Assembly: GCA_902762355.1 (NCBI GenBank)
Contig: CACWNR010000012.1
Location: 1-54,880, forward strand
DNA: 54,880 bases
Direction: 5' to 3'
From: an uncultured Bacteroidales bacterium
GTDB taxonomy: Bacteria; Bacteroidota; Bacteroidia; Bacteroidales; Paludibacteraceae
A model generated the notes under the pieces. That model saw only the letters and a list, made by a program, of their open reading frames with translations. It did no database searches and had not been told where the DNA came from. Shown in pieces: positions 5,882 to 13,756 of this stretch (position 1 is the stretch's first letter; the number at the start of each line of letters is the position of its first letter). The translations under genes and the position numbers were made by a program.

Positions 5882-8179
5882 ATGATTTTATCAGAACTAC
5901 AAATTGATGAGATTCGCAGTCACATGCTTCATCAGGAAGAGATTTTAAAAACCAAATTCAAAGCTCGTAATGATAACTTTGTGAGAATTAAAGTTCTGCA
6001 CAACGAAGTTGAAGACTGGGAAGCCAAAGGTTACTTTCCGCAGGCACGGACTGCACGTAAAACAACTATGGTTAAACCTAAGGAACATAGTATCCAATTG
6101 GAAGATGATGTTTGGTGTATGTTCTACAAATTGGGATTTAACAAACTTAATCTTGACGAGAATCTTCGTGTCCAGTGGGGACCGAACAAAGAAGATACTC
6201 AGCAATTGGATGTTGTTGCTGTTGGTGACGAAGCCATCTTTGTCGTGGAATGCAAATCAGCTGCTTCTCCTCAATCTCGCTCGTTTAAAAATGAGTTGAA
6301 CGCTATGGAACAATACATGGAAGGAGTTAGTGATGCGTTACGCCAAATCTATGGGAAAGAAAAACGTGTAAAGTTCATATTTGCGACACGTAATTTCCGT
6401 TTCCAAGAAGAAGGTGATGATATTTTGCGCATGAGAAATGCCGGTATCTTCCATTTGAATGAAAATGCATTCTCCTACGTCAACAACCTGATAAAATCAT
6501 ATAAAGAGGCTGTTATCTATCAGTTCCATGCTTTGATGTTCAAAGATGAACTGATTAGCACGAATTCTATTATTATTCCTGCGATGAGAGGTTCTATGGG
6601 AGGCAAGAAATACTATCTTTTCTCGGTAGAGCCAAGTACGTTATTGAAGATTGGATTTGTGCTACACAGAACTCGTGTTAATGATTCTATGGCTCCTACG
6701 TATCAGCGTCTATTAGTACCATCGCGTCTCAAAGGTATTACTAAATTTATTGATAATGGAGGATATTTTCCAAACTCAATCATTATCAATTTCTGCGAAC
6801 CTAACGAGGACTTGAAGATTGATTTTGCTCCAATTAAAGAAAAAACAGATTCAAATGTAGAGTTTGGCTATTTGGAGATACCTAATGCATATGGTATTGC
6901 CCATATAATTGACGGACAGCATCGTATCTATGGCTATGCCAACTCTCAATTTAAGGACAAAAACACTATTCCGGTTGTCGCTTTTGAGAACATGGAGTCA
7001 GAAGAACAATTAAAGATCTTCATGGAAATAAACGAGAATCAAAAATCAGTTAGTCCGAGTCTTCGATTAGACTTAGAAGAAGATTTGTATTGGAATTCCG
7101 GTCGTTTGGATTCACGCATGAAAGCTCTTCGCTCATCCATTATCAAAGCGCTTTCTGCAAGTTCCAACCACATCCTATACAATAAAATTTCCGTGGGAGA
7201 AGATTCGTCTTCGTTGACTTTTAAACCTTTCGATACTGCTTTGGCACACTCTGGACTCATTCCTAAGGCAAACCAGTCACAGTGGATAGGAGATCTGGAT
7301 ATTTGTATCTATAACACAAATGAAACAGACTCCGATAAAGCGATGAAGGACTCTCGCAAGCGTATAACACAATTTATAGATGGTGTTTATGCTATGCTAG
7401 CGGAGAATTTGACTGATGAGAACAAACAAGACTTCTTATTCTCCAACCGAGCCACATTCGCTATTATCACCCTGATTGGTTCTTTACATGAGTTCTTAAT
7501 TAAGTGTAATGTGATTCAACCTACCTCTTCGGTTCATGAGCGTTTAAACGCAATTCGTCCTTATATAGAGGCTTTAGCTTATGGACTGAATAATATTTCG
7601 GATGAAGGGAAAGCTGCAGTAAAGGGTTCTCTTGGATCTGGTGCAGATTCGTTCTGGTTGCATACTTATCAAGACTTGGTGAATAGAAAATATCCCGACT
7701 ATTGTCCAGAAGAATTAGTTACATTTAAAGAAACGCAAGACCAAGGTTTGCAAAAGAAAGGTCAAGACAGCAAGGCGGAAATCAAAGAGTTATTGCGTAC
7801 AGTGTTCTTTGCTAAAATGAATCAAGTACATGGCATGTCTGCCTCTAAGAAATTATCTGATCTAAAACTAGCATGTCAAGTTCGCATTATGAATGCTCAT
7901 ACCGATGATGAGGATTTTGATGTAGAATCTGAGGATTGGACAGATTGGATTGAAGTATCTGAATATAAAAAGAAAATTGAGGATAATTTCTCATCTCCGG
8001 AGTTTGAAGAAGCTTTTGCCATTGATTTAGGAGGCGCTTTCAAATCACGAAAAGACAAATTAGCATGGATGGCAAAGATAGAGGAACCTAAGGGGAAAAA
8101 GAAATCTGCCATAACTAACGCTGAACTAAGCCAACTTTGGATAATTCGTGATCACCTGGCTCAATTTAATGTCGAATAA
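5882..8179 (+). CDS. PD-(D/E)XK nuclease-like / DGQHR domain fusion protein
   Basis: This 765-residue protein appears to have two recognisable parts. Residues ~75-200 carry a restriction-nuclease-like pattern: a Glu in an early helix, LDVVAV with Asp110, then VVECKS with Glu123 and Lys125. That order fits a PD-(D/E)XK core. Residues ~280-440 contain DGQHR (344-348) inside IIDGQHRIYGYA, the signature of the DGQHR family that includes DndB of DNA phosphorothioation and DpdB of 7-deazaguanine DNA modification, related to the ParB/Srx fold. MEINENQKSVSPSLRLDL downstream is typical of this family. The C-terminal ~300 residues are mostly helical and unassigned. The gene begins 15 bp after the methyltransferase and ends 2 bp before the helicase, so co-expression is likely. 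An N-terminal nuclease fused to DGQHR suggests recognition plus cleavage or nicking, but this is inference. Confidence 0.8.
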   Translation: MILSELQIDEIRSHMLHQEEILKTKFKARNDNFVRIKVLHNEVEDWEAKGYFPQARTARKTTMVKPKEHSIQLEDDVWCMFYKLGFNKLNLDENLRVQWGPNKEDTQQLDVVAVGDEAIFVVECKSAASPQSRSFKNELNAMEQYMEGVSDALRQIYGKEKRVKFIFATRNFRFQEEGDDILRMRNAGIFHLNENAFSYVNNLIKSYKEAVIYQFHALMFKDELISTNSIIIPAMRGSMGGKKYYLFSVEPSTLLKIGFVLHRTRVNDSMAPTYQRLLVPSRLKGITKFIDNGGYFPNSIIINFCEPNEDLKIDFAPIKEKTDSNVEFGYLEIPNAYGIAHIIDGQHRIYGYANSQFKDKNTIPVVAFENMESEEQLKIFMEINENQKSVSPSLRLDLEEDLYWNSGRLDSRMKALRSSIIKALSASSNHILYNKISVGEDSSSLTFKPFDTALAHSGLIPKANQSQWIGDLDICIYNTNETDSDKAMKDSRKRITQFIDGVYAMLAENLTDENKQDFLFSNRATFAIITLIGSLHEFLIKCNVIQPTSSVHERLNAIRPYIEALAYGLNNISDEGKAAVKGSLGSGADSFWLHTYQDLVNRKYPDYCPEELVTFKETQDQGLQKKGQDSKAEIKELLRTVFFAKMNQVHGMSASKKLSDLKLACQVRIMNAHTDDEDFDVESEDWTDWIEVSEYKKKIEDNFSSPEFEEAFAIDLGGAFKSRKDKLAWMAKIEEPKGKKKSAITNAELSQLWIIRDHLAQFNVE

Positions 8180-8181
8180 CT

Positions 8182-9585
8182 ATGTATAAAGAAATATCAC
8201 GATTAGATCGTACATTGCGTTCATACCAACAAGATGCTAAGGAGAAGATCTTTTCTGCTTGGGATGAATGCAACAATGTAATGTTCCAGATGCCAACAGG
8301 TACTGGTAAAACACGTCTTTTTACATCTATCATATCGGATATTAAAGCATGGAGTATTTTGCGCTCAACGGATGCAAAGATCCTAATTATTGCACATCGC
8401 ATAGAATTGATTGAGCAGATTAGCGAGAATCTTGGCAAGTATGGAATCATACATGGAATCATAGCTGGTGGAAAAGATAGAGATCTATCTCTTCCTGTGC
8501 AAGTCGCATCCATTCAGACGATAACTCATCACACAAATGAAAGTGCTGCACGAGAGTTAAAAGCCAATTTTATAATTATTGACGAGGCACACCATTCAAT
8601 AGCCAACTCATATAGGAAGTTATGGAAGATGTTTCCTGACGCAAAAGTATTAGGCGTAACGGCTACTCCATGGCGTATGAACAATCGTGGGTTTAGCGAA
8701 ATGTACGACAGGTTAATCCTCTCTAAACCTATTAAAGAGTTTATTGAAGAAGGATGGTTGGCTCCATACGATTATTATTCAATAAAGGAGTCCAGTTATT
8801 TAAATACCGAAATTAGTAATATTGATCAGTTCGATATTGAGGGCGACTATAAAACTGCTGCTTTGGAAACGGTAGTTGATACGAGTAGAATCCGTGCACA
8901 GTTATTGGATAGTTACCTCAAATATGCGAAAGGCAAAAAAGGCATTATCTATTCCATTAGCAGAAAGCATAGTGACCATATTTGTAATGAGTTTAAACAG
9001 GCAGGAGTTAACATCGTTCGTATAGATAGTCTCACTCCACGTGATGAAAGACGCTTATATGTTAAGCGGTTTAGATCTGGCTTGATAGACATTATCGTTA
9101 ATGTAGATATATTCTCAGAGGGATTCGATTGTCCGGATATAGAATTCATCCAGTTAGCGCGACCTACAAAATCCCTTGTCAAATACATTCAACAAGTAGG
9201 ACGTGGATTACGACCGACTGCAAATAAAACGCGTTGTCTTATATTGGACAATGTAGGCTTACATCTAGCATTTGGACTTCCTGACGCGGATCAAGATTGG
9301 GAAAAGTATTTTGAAGGAGAAGTGCCTTCTCCATCGGGTAATAATGGTTCTGGTTGTGCAAATACGCAAATCACAAATACTCCCGAACCTTCATTTGAGG
9401 AAGGCAATGATGAGATGTGTCTAATCGTTAGTAAAGAAGAGGTATCTTGGTCAGAACACGACAACGAACTACTCAAAACACTTTACTTCGATAAACATTG
9501 TTCTGTGGCTGTGCTTTCAGAGGTTTTCAAAATGAAAGAGGAGCAAATCTTAGAGAAAATATCCACTATAAGTCAATCAATATGA
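8182..9585 (+). CDS. SF2 DEAH-box helicase (restriction-type), C-terminal HTH-like tail
   Basis: This 467-residue protein has all the main superfamily 2 motifs: a YQQDAKEKI region, Walker A PTGTGKT (about 38-44), DEAHHS (motif II, about 134), GVTATPWR (motif III), motif V NVDIFSEGFDCP and motif VI QQVGRGLRP (about 337). It resembles the SSL2/type III restriction ResIII-like translocases found in defence operons. The last ~50 residues (VSWSEHDNELLKTLYFDKHC and onward) look like a Myb/SANT-like helix-turn-helix, a possible DNA-binding tail. No nuclease domain is present in this protein, so cleavage would have to come from the DGQHR fusion encoded immediately upstream. Only 2 bp separate its ATG from the preceding stop codon. 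Confidence 0.9.
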   Translation: MYKEISRLDRTLRSYQQDAKEKIFSAWDECNNVMFQMPTGTGKTRLFTSIISDIKAWSILRSTDAKILIIAHRIELIEQISENLGKYGIIHGIIAGGKDRDLSLPVQVASIQTITHHTNESAARELKANFIIIDEAHHSIANSYRKLWKMFPDAKVLGVTATPWRMNNRGFSEMYDRLILSKPIKEFIEEGWLAPYDYYSIKESSYLNTEISNIDQFDIEGDYKTAALETVVDTSRIRAQLLDSYLKYAKGKKGIIYSISRKHSDHICNEFKQAGVNIVRIDSLTPRDERRLYVKRFRSGLIDIIVNVDIFSEGFDCPDIEFIQLARPTKSLVKYIQQVGRGLRPTANKTRCLILDNVGLHLAFGLPDADQDWEKYFEGEVPSPSGNNGSGCANTQITNTPEPSFEEGNDEMCLIVSKEEVSWSEHDNELLKTLYFDKHCSVAVLSEVFKMKEEQILEKISTISQSI

Positions 9586-9592
9586 TAAGTAT

Positions 9593-9739
9593 ATGCCCTG
9601 TCCACATAACAACATAGAATGCCCTTGTGTGAAAGAGAGCTGTCCGCGACACGGACATTGCTGTGAGTGCGTTTCACATCATAAAGAGCACGGCAAAAAA
9701 CTCCCTGCCTGCTTGCGCGGCATCATCTGGCAAACTTAG
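9593..9739 (+). CDS. small Cys/His-rich protein, 48 aa
   Basis: An ATG at 9593 opens a 48-codon frame encoding a protein with eight Cys and six His, with the core CPCVKESCPRHGHCCECVSH and a LPACLRG end. The spacing CxC-x4-C-x5-CCxC is that of a short zinc or metal-binding protein. It resembles the small Bacteroidota/Firmicutes proteins grouped as DUF6485, as I recall that family, which I cannot check here. It starts 7 bp after the helicase stop, so it may be co-transcribed with the cassette. It could also be a resident gene that the cassette inserted next to. Confidence 0.7.
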   Translation: MPCPHNNIECPCVKESCPRHGHCCECVSHHKEHGKKLPACLRGIIWQT

Positions 9740-9766
9740 TCTTTTTTTACTTAAGTCTGGGTTCTG

Positions 9767-9800
9767 ACTTGTTCCTTTTCATGTGCCAAAAGGAACAAGT
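9767..9800. repeat. 13-bp perfect inverted repeat
   Basis: ACTTGTTCCTTTT (9767-9779) and AAAAGGAACAAGT (9788-9800) form a perfect 13-bp stem over an 8-base loop. No T run follows on either side, so it is not a standard intrinsic terminator. It marks the transition from the AT-rich cassette to the following intergenic stretch. Confidence 0.7.
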
Positions 9801-9811
9801 TAAATCGGCCG

Positions 9812-9843
9812 CAAAGGTTATACAAAAAATCTGATATATGCAA
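9812..9843 (-). promoter_or_regulatory. promoter-like element facing the 3' end of the defence cassette
   Basis: On the minus strand, TTGCATATATC is followed by TAACCTTTG (9812-9820). This is close to the TTGCATAT/TAACTTTG promoters seen elsewhere, but one base longer in the -7 element. It would fire an RNA antisense to the Cys-rich gene and to the helicase 3' end. No gene on that strand is visible downstream. Confidence 0.35.
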
Positions 9844-9950
9844 GTTTTCGGGGTAGAAAGTTTATATTGCTGCGAAAATGCCACAAAAAAAGCCAGCTTC
9901 CGCTGACTTTCTGTTTTGTACCTGGGACATTCGCTGCTGGCTATTATAAA

Positions 9951-10139
9951 TTACAATAATGGTGTCATATACAAAGGCAGGTACGTGATACCCTCTTTGA
10001 TCTCCAAATCTTTGGTGTGGAGGACGATGGGGTTAGTAACGTATTGACTGAACTTGTCCATGCATTTATTGAGCGAGGATAAGGAGTAACACGGTGTTGA
10101 TTTAACTTCAATCGGGCAGATGTTTAACGCTTCCTTGCC
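9951..10139 (-). pseudogene. C-terminal remnant of a DUF4143-type ATPase
   Basis: The minus strand from about 10139 to the TAA at 9951-9953 encodes a fragment reading PIEVKSTPCYSLSSLNKCMD and ending YLPLYMTPLL. This is the typical end of DUF4143 ATPases: an IEVKS nuclease-like strand, a helix, a short strand and a YLPLYM tail. An in-frame stop lies just upstream and there is no start codon or P-loop, so only the last ~60 residues remain. It is a different subfamily from the intact ATPase at 1614. It indicates that deletion or insertion has occurred at this border of the cassette. Confidence 0.75.
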
Positions 10140-10172
10140 TTATTTTTTATGTATTTTTAACGTTTCCGGCTG

Positions 10173-10203
10173 TAAAGGTACACAAATTTTAGGAAATATG
10201 CAA
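10173..10203 (-). promoter_or_regulatory. minus-strand promoter-like element upstream of the ATPase remnant
   Basis: TTGCATATTTCC on the minus strand is followed after 20 bp by TACCTTTA (10173-10180), one mismatch from TAnnTTTG. It may be the surviving promoter of the destroyed DUF4143 gene, now lying back to back with the promoter of the 10261 gene. Confidence 0.45.
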
Positions 10204-10210
10204 GTAAAAT

Positions 10211-10241
10211 TTGCATATCTCGAAAATAAGTAGTATATTTG
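10211..10241 (+). promoter_or_regulatory. promoter of the DUF4874/DUF4832 gene
   Basis: TTGCATATC (10211) and TATATTTG (10234-10241) are spaced 20 bp apart. The start would fall about 13 bases before the ATG at 10261, giving a very short leader. Confidence 0.7.
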
Positions 10242-10260
10242 CGCAAAATTTACGAAGAAA

Positions 10261-11778
10261 ATGACTCTGTTTGCTTATGTTCTGAGCGCGGTGCTATCCG
10301 CGAGTATCGTCCACTATACGGCGGACGACGTAACGATTTTCCCCAACCCGGAACGTGGTTTCACGGATCAGTTAGGCGGCGAAGTGGCGCTGACGGACAG
10401 CAAGAACCATGTGGTGGCGCCAGAGGAGGAGTGGTACTGGGACGAAGAGGACGAGCACTACGCCGAACGCAAGAACCAGAGTCTGGTGATGCTGATGTAC
10501 TACCTGAAGAACTATAAAACGAAGGATCTGAGTAACAAGATACTGCAGGGGTTTGACGAAGATATGCAGATACTGCGCAACCACGGGTTCAAATGTGTGC
10601 TGCGGTTTGCGTACGACTGGAGCAGTAAGAACGACGCATCGCTCCAATGGGTGCAACGCCATGCCTCGCAGCTGCAGCCCCATCTGGCGTCTAACGCGGA
10701 CGTGATATACGCGCTGGAGGCCGGGTTCGTAGGGCGATGGGGAGAGTGGTACTACAGTTCCAATTTCGGCAACGAGACGCAGCATCTGAATGCTAACCGG
10801 CGTGCCGTGCTGGATACGTTATTAGGTGTGTGTCCGGCAGACAGGTGTCTGTTAGTACGCTATGCGCTGATCAAGAGCGAGTATATAGGTGACGAGGATG
10901 CGCTGACAGCGGCGCAGGCACATACCGGCACAGCGCGTGCGCGGATAGGGCATCATAACGACGCTTTCCTTGCGGATTGGGGTAACGACGGCACCTACGG
11001 TCGTGACGGCGACGGACCGAGTGACGACCCTATATTGCGGCAGTATATCGCGACGGAGACGCTCTATGTGCCGAACGGCGGGGAGACGAACGTAGATGCC
11101 GATAGCAGGGCGTCCATCGTAGCGCAACACGACACCACCATCGCCGAACTGAGCCGGTATCACTGGTCGTTCTGCGGGGCTGAGTATGCCCATGAGGTGA
11201 CGGACAGATGGCGGGTGAACGGTACGTTCGCCGAGATGGAGCGAAGGTTAGGGTACCGATTCCAGATGCAGACAGGTACGTATCCGGCACAAGCCTCGAC
11301 GGGAGGGCATCTGCCGATTGAGATGACGCTGGTGAACAAAGGTTTTGCACCGATGTATAACTACCGCCCGGTATATATAGTGTTGCGCAATGGCGCGCAC
11401 AGTTATGCGTTGCCATTGCAGGCCGACCCGCGTCAGTGGACCGCCGAGGCCGGCACGATCACCATTCAAGAATCACCGGTTCTGCCCGACCAGATGGCCG
11501 AGGGGACCTATCAATTATATCTCTATCTGCCGGACGCGTACGAGACCTTAGCCGGTGACCCGCGTTATGCCGTGCGGTTCGCCAACCAGGATATATGGGA
11601 TGCGGCTACGGGTATGAACGACTTAGGTGCGTCGGTAGCAATCGTACGCGGCGAAATGGGAACAGCGGAACAGAAAACACATCCGACAGCGTGCACGAAG
11701 GTCATGCACAACGGCCGGGTCTATATTCTCCGGGGAGAAAAAGTCTATACGCTGCTGGGCAACGAAACCGCCAAATAG
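10261..11778 (+). CDS. DUF4874/DUF4832 family secreted protein
   Basis: This 505-residue protein starts with a hydrophobic segment (MTLFAYVLSAVLSASIV) that may act as a signal sequence, although it lacks the usual basic n-region. The FPNPERGF motif near residue 28 is the signature of DUF4874 proteins. The central part (LEAGFVGRWGEWYYS, LVRYALIK) resembles a TIM-barrel glycoside hydrolase-like fold. Residues ~340-470 form the beta-rich DUF4832 part. The last ~25 residues, with RVYILRGEKVYTLLG, match a tail also present in three other exported proteins here, suggesting surface sorting. A carbohydrate-related role is suggested by family context only. It is high-GC compared with the preceding cassette. 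It converges with the crotonase gene and no clear terminator is seen in the 50-bp gap. Confidence 0.85.
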   Translation: MTLFAYVLSAVLSASIVHYTADDVTIFPNPERGFTDQLGGEVALTDSKNHVVAPEEEWYWDEEDEHYAERKNQSLVMLMYYLKNYKTKDLSNKILQGFDEDMQILRNHGFKCVLRFAYDWSSKNDASLQWVQRHASQLQPHLASNADVIYALEAGFVGRWGEWYYSSNFGNETQHLNANRRAVLDTLLGVCPADRCLLVRYALIKSEYIGDEDALTAAQAHTGTARARIGHHNDAFLADWGNDGTYGRDGDGPSDDPILRQYIATETLYVPNGGETNVDADSRASIVAQHDTTIAELSRYHWSFCGAEYAHEVTDRWRVNGTFAEMERRLGYRFQMQTGTYPAQASTGGHLPIEMTLVNKGFAPMYNYRPVYIVLRNGAHSYALPLQADPRQWTAEAGTITIQESPVLPDQMAEGTYQLYLYLPDAYETLAGDPRYAVRFANQDIWDAATGMNDLGASVAIVRGEMGTAEQKTHPTACTKVMHNGRVYILRGEKVYTLLGNETAK

Positions 11779-11828
11779 GCGCTACATTGCAGTAGTAATC
11801 AAACGAACAAACGTCATCACTACCACGC

Positions 11829-12638
11829 CTATTCATCCAGGTCGGACGCTTTGCCGCGGTACTGCGGGGTCCGTTTCTCGAAGAAAGCAGTGATGCCCTC
11901 TTTATAGTCCTCGCCGCAATACACCTTCGTTCGATAGGCGTTGATACGCTCGAAACTCTCGCTGGACATGGTGGAAGCCGCTCTGCTGAGGATGCGGAAC
12001 TGCCGTTTGATGGCCGATACACTCAGCACCGAATTGCGGCGTAGCGGTGCACAGAATTTCTCCTCCAGGAGGGCGGGAAGTGCCTCTTCGGGCGCGATAT
12101 GATTGACCAGACCGACATTGAGCGCATCCTCTGCGGTGATGGGATTGGCGGTGAAAAACATCTCACGCGCTTTGTTAATACCCAACTGGTTGATGAAATG
12201 CATGATACCGGACGCATTGTAGGGAATACCTATCTTGGCAGGGGTGATGGCAAAGGTAGCCTTGTCAGACGCCACTATCATGTCGCAACTCAGACACAGA
12301 TCGCAGGCTCCGCCCCAAACGGTCCCGTTCGCACACGCAATCACAGGAATAGGTATATCCTGCACCTTGCGCAGCAACTGCTCCATCGGCACTTCGTAGG
12401 CTAAGGGGTCCGACCCATCCGTCGGCAGCTCGTGGATGTTATGCCCGGCGGACCACACGCCGCGTTTGCACTCGGCACTGATGATGATGCCCACGCACTC
12501 CGACGCATATGCCTCATTGATGGCCGAGATCAACTCGCCACACATCTGTTCGCTCAAACAATTGAAATGCTCCGAATCCTGCATCGTGATAAAAGCGATA
12601 CGGTCGTCAATTCTCAAATCTACAATCTGTTCACTCAT
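11829..12638 (-). CDS. scpB: crotonase family, methylmalonyl-CoA decarboxylase-like
   Basis: This 269-residue enoyl-CoA hydratase/isomerase superfamily protein is co-linear with E. coli ScpB. It has SAGHNIHELP with a following DPLAYEVP segment, the oxyanion-hole region GTVWGGACDLCLSCD, TPAKIGIPYN, FTANPITAEDAL, and a C-terminal EDYKEGITAFFEKRTP. ScpB decarboxylates (2R/S)-methylmalonyl-CoA to propionyl-CoA, which fits propionate and succinate metabolism in a Bacteroidales. No methylmalonyl-CoA mutase gene is seen in this window, so the pathway assignment rests on similarity alone. It is a single-gene unit with its own promoter directly upstream. Confidence 0.85.
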   Translation of the reverse strand: MSEQIVDLRIDDRIAFITMQDSEHFNCLSEQMCGELISAINEAYASECVGIIISAECKRGVWSAGHNIHELPTDGSDPLAYEVPMEQLLRKVQDIPIPVIACANGTVWGGACDLCLSCDMIVASDKATFAITPAKIGIPYNASGIMHFINQLGINKAREMFFTANPITAEDALNVGLVNHIAPEEALPALLEEKFCAPLRRNSVLSVSAIKRQFRILSRAASTMSSESFERINAYRTKVYCGEDYKEGITAFFEKRTPQYRGKASDLDE

Positions 12639-12659
12639 ATTTTTGTTGGTTTACGAGTG

Positions 12660-12690
12660 CAAAGTTACACAAAAATTCTGACATATACAA
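12660..12690 (-). promoter_or_regulatory. promoter of scpB-like gene
   Basis: On the minus strand, TTGTATATG (CAA at 12688-12690) and a perfect TAACTTTG (12660-12667) are 20 bp apart, about 25 bp before the start codon. Confidence 0.75.
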
Positions 12691-12728
12691 GAAAAATCAG
12701 AGATTTTTTGTTTAGTGTTTAGAGGTTC

Positions 12729-12757
12729 AAAAAAAGACACAACCTATTGGCTGTGTC
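12729..12757 (-). terminator. terminator of the SDR gene
   Basis: On the minus strand, GACACAGCC and GGTTGTGTC form a stem (12736-12757) followed by a run of seven T. It lies 33 bp behind the SDR stop codon. Confidence 0.8.
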
Positions 12758-12789
12758 TGTAGGGGTTGGTTGGGTGTGATGTTGCGGAG

Positions 12790-13563
12790 CTACACGCAGG
12801 TGTAACCGCCATCAACGGGCAGGGCGACACCGGTGACATAGGTCGAAGCGTCGGAAGCGAGGAAGACAACCGCCGAGTCCAATTCGCCTTCGTGCCCGTA
12901 ACGCTCCAACGGGATGACGGTCTTCGCGTACTGCGCGAAATAGTCCGACTCCAGCGTCTCTTTGGTCAGCGGCGTGATGAAATAGCCCGGACAGATGGTG
13001 TTGACCGTGATACCGTGTTTGCCCCATTCGGCTGCGAGCGCACGGGTGAGGTTAACAACGCCACCCTTGGCGGCGTGATACGGCGATGCCGGAGCGATCT
13101 TATTGCCTACCAGACCGTACATCGACGCGATGTTAATCACACGACCGTAGCGGTTCGGAATCATCGACTTCTTGGCTACCGCACGCGCCACACGGAAGGT
13201 GCCGAAGAGATCAATCTGCATCTCGTTCTCGAACTGCGCATCGGTGATATCCTCTGCCGGAGCTACTGCGCCTGTACCGGCATTGTTGACCACGATGTCA
13301 ATACGTCCGAAATGCTTAACGGCTTCATCCACCATCGTATCTACCGCTACCGTATCGGTGATGTCGCACTTGAGCGGCAACACCCGCACACCAAACTCAG
13401 CCTCAATAGCAGCTTTCACTTCGAGCAGTTTCTCATACCGACGGGCGATGATGACGAGGTCAGCACCTTTTGCCGCCAAAGCGTTCGCCATCTGCACGCC
13501 CAGACCTCCACTACAGCCGGTGACGAGTGCCACACGGCCCTTCAAATCAAAGATATCTTTCAT
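12790..13563 (-). CDS. SDR family NAD(P)-dependent oxidoreductase
   Basis: This 257-residue classical short-chain dehydrogenase has the nucleotide-binding TGCSGGLG motif near residue 15 (the usual TGxxxGIG with small changes), NNAG near 92, catalytic Ser in INIASM, and YHAAK (Tyr/Lys) near residue 160, with CPGYFITPLT after it. The start MKDIFDLKGRVALVTG resembles gluconate 5-dehydrogenase/3-oxoacyl reductase type SDRs of Bacteroidota. The substrate cannot be told from sequence. It is monocistronic, with its own promoter and terminator. Confidence 0.85.
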   Translation of the reverse strand: MKDIFDLKGRVALVTGCSGGLGVQMANALAAKGADLVIIARRYEKLLEVKAAIEAEFGVRVLPLKCDITDTVAVDTMVDEAVKHFGRIDIVVNNAGTGAVAPAEDITDAQFENEMQIDLFGTFRVARAVAKKSMIPNRYGRVINIASMYGLVGNKIAPASPYHAAKGGVVNLTRALAAEWGKHGITVNTICPGYFITPLTKETLESDYFAQYAKTVIPLERYGHEGELDSAVVFLASDASTYVTGVALPVDGGYTCV

Positions 13564-13604
13564 ATATTATAGTTGTTTTTATTCTTTGCACACAAAATCG
13601 GGTA

Positions 13605-13635
13605 CAAAGTTACACAAAAATTCGGAGATATGCAA
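13605..13635 (-). promoter_or_regulatory. promoter of the SDR gene
   Basis: On the minus strand, TTGCATATC and TAACTTTG (13605-13612) lie 20 bp apart, 42 bp before the SDR ATG. The intervening bases are nearly identical to those of the scpB promoter. Confidence 0.75.
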
Positions 13636-13661
13636 GTTTCCAATCAATTCTTCGCCACTTT

Positions 13662-13698
13662 GAGAGAGTCTAAGTTCGCTTAGGCTCTCTTTTTTTTT
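13662..13698 (+). terminator. plus-strand intrinsic terminator with no visible gene before it
   Basis: GAGAGTCTAAG (13664-13674), loop TTCG, then CTTAGGCTCTC (13679-13689) and nine T. This is a good intrinsic terminator in the plus direction, yet the sequence before it is the divergent SDR promoter region. It may stop antisense RNA or belong to an unseen short transcript. Confidence 0.7.
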
Positions 13699-13706
13699 GC
13701 TTTCTC

Positions 13707-13737
13707 TTGCATAAGTCAAAAAAATGTAGTATCTTTG
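13707..13737 (+). promoter_or_regulatory. promoter of the DUF2130 gene
   Basis: TTGCATAAG (13707) and TATCTTTG (13730-13737) are separated by 20 bp. The gene's ATG follows 20 bases later. Confidence 0.75.
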
Positions 13738-13756
13738 CACGCAAAATCGTGCGAAG

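Noticed and set aside
3286-9585. Defence cassette as part of a prophage or integrative element
   Set aside because: No integrase, recombinase, capsid, conjugation gene or flanking direct repeat is visible. Only composition and the ruined ATPase hint at transfer.
9767-9800. 13-bp inverted repeat as the end of an insertion sequence
   Set aside because: Both arms are only 8 bp apart and no transposase is found in the window, so it is a local hairpin rather than paired IS ends.
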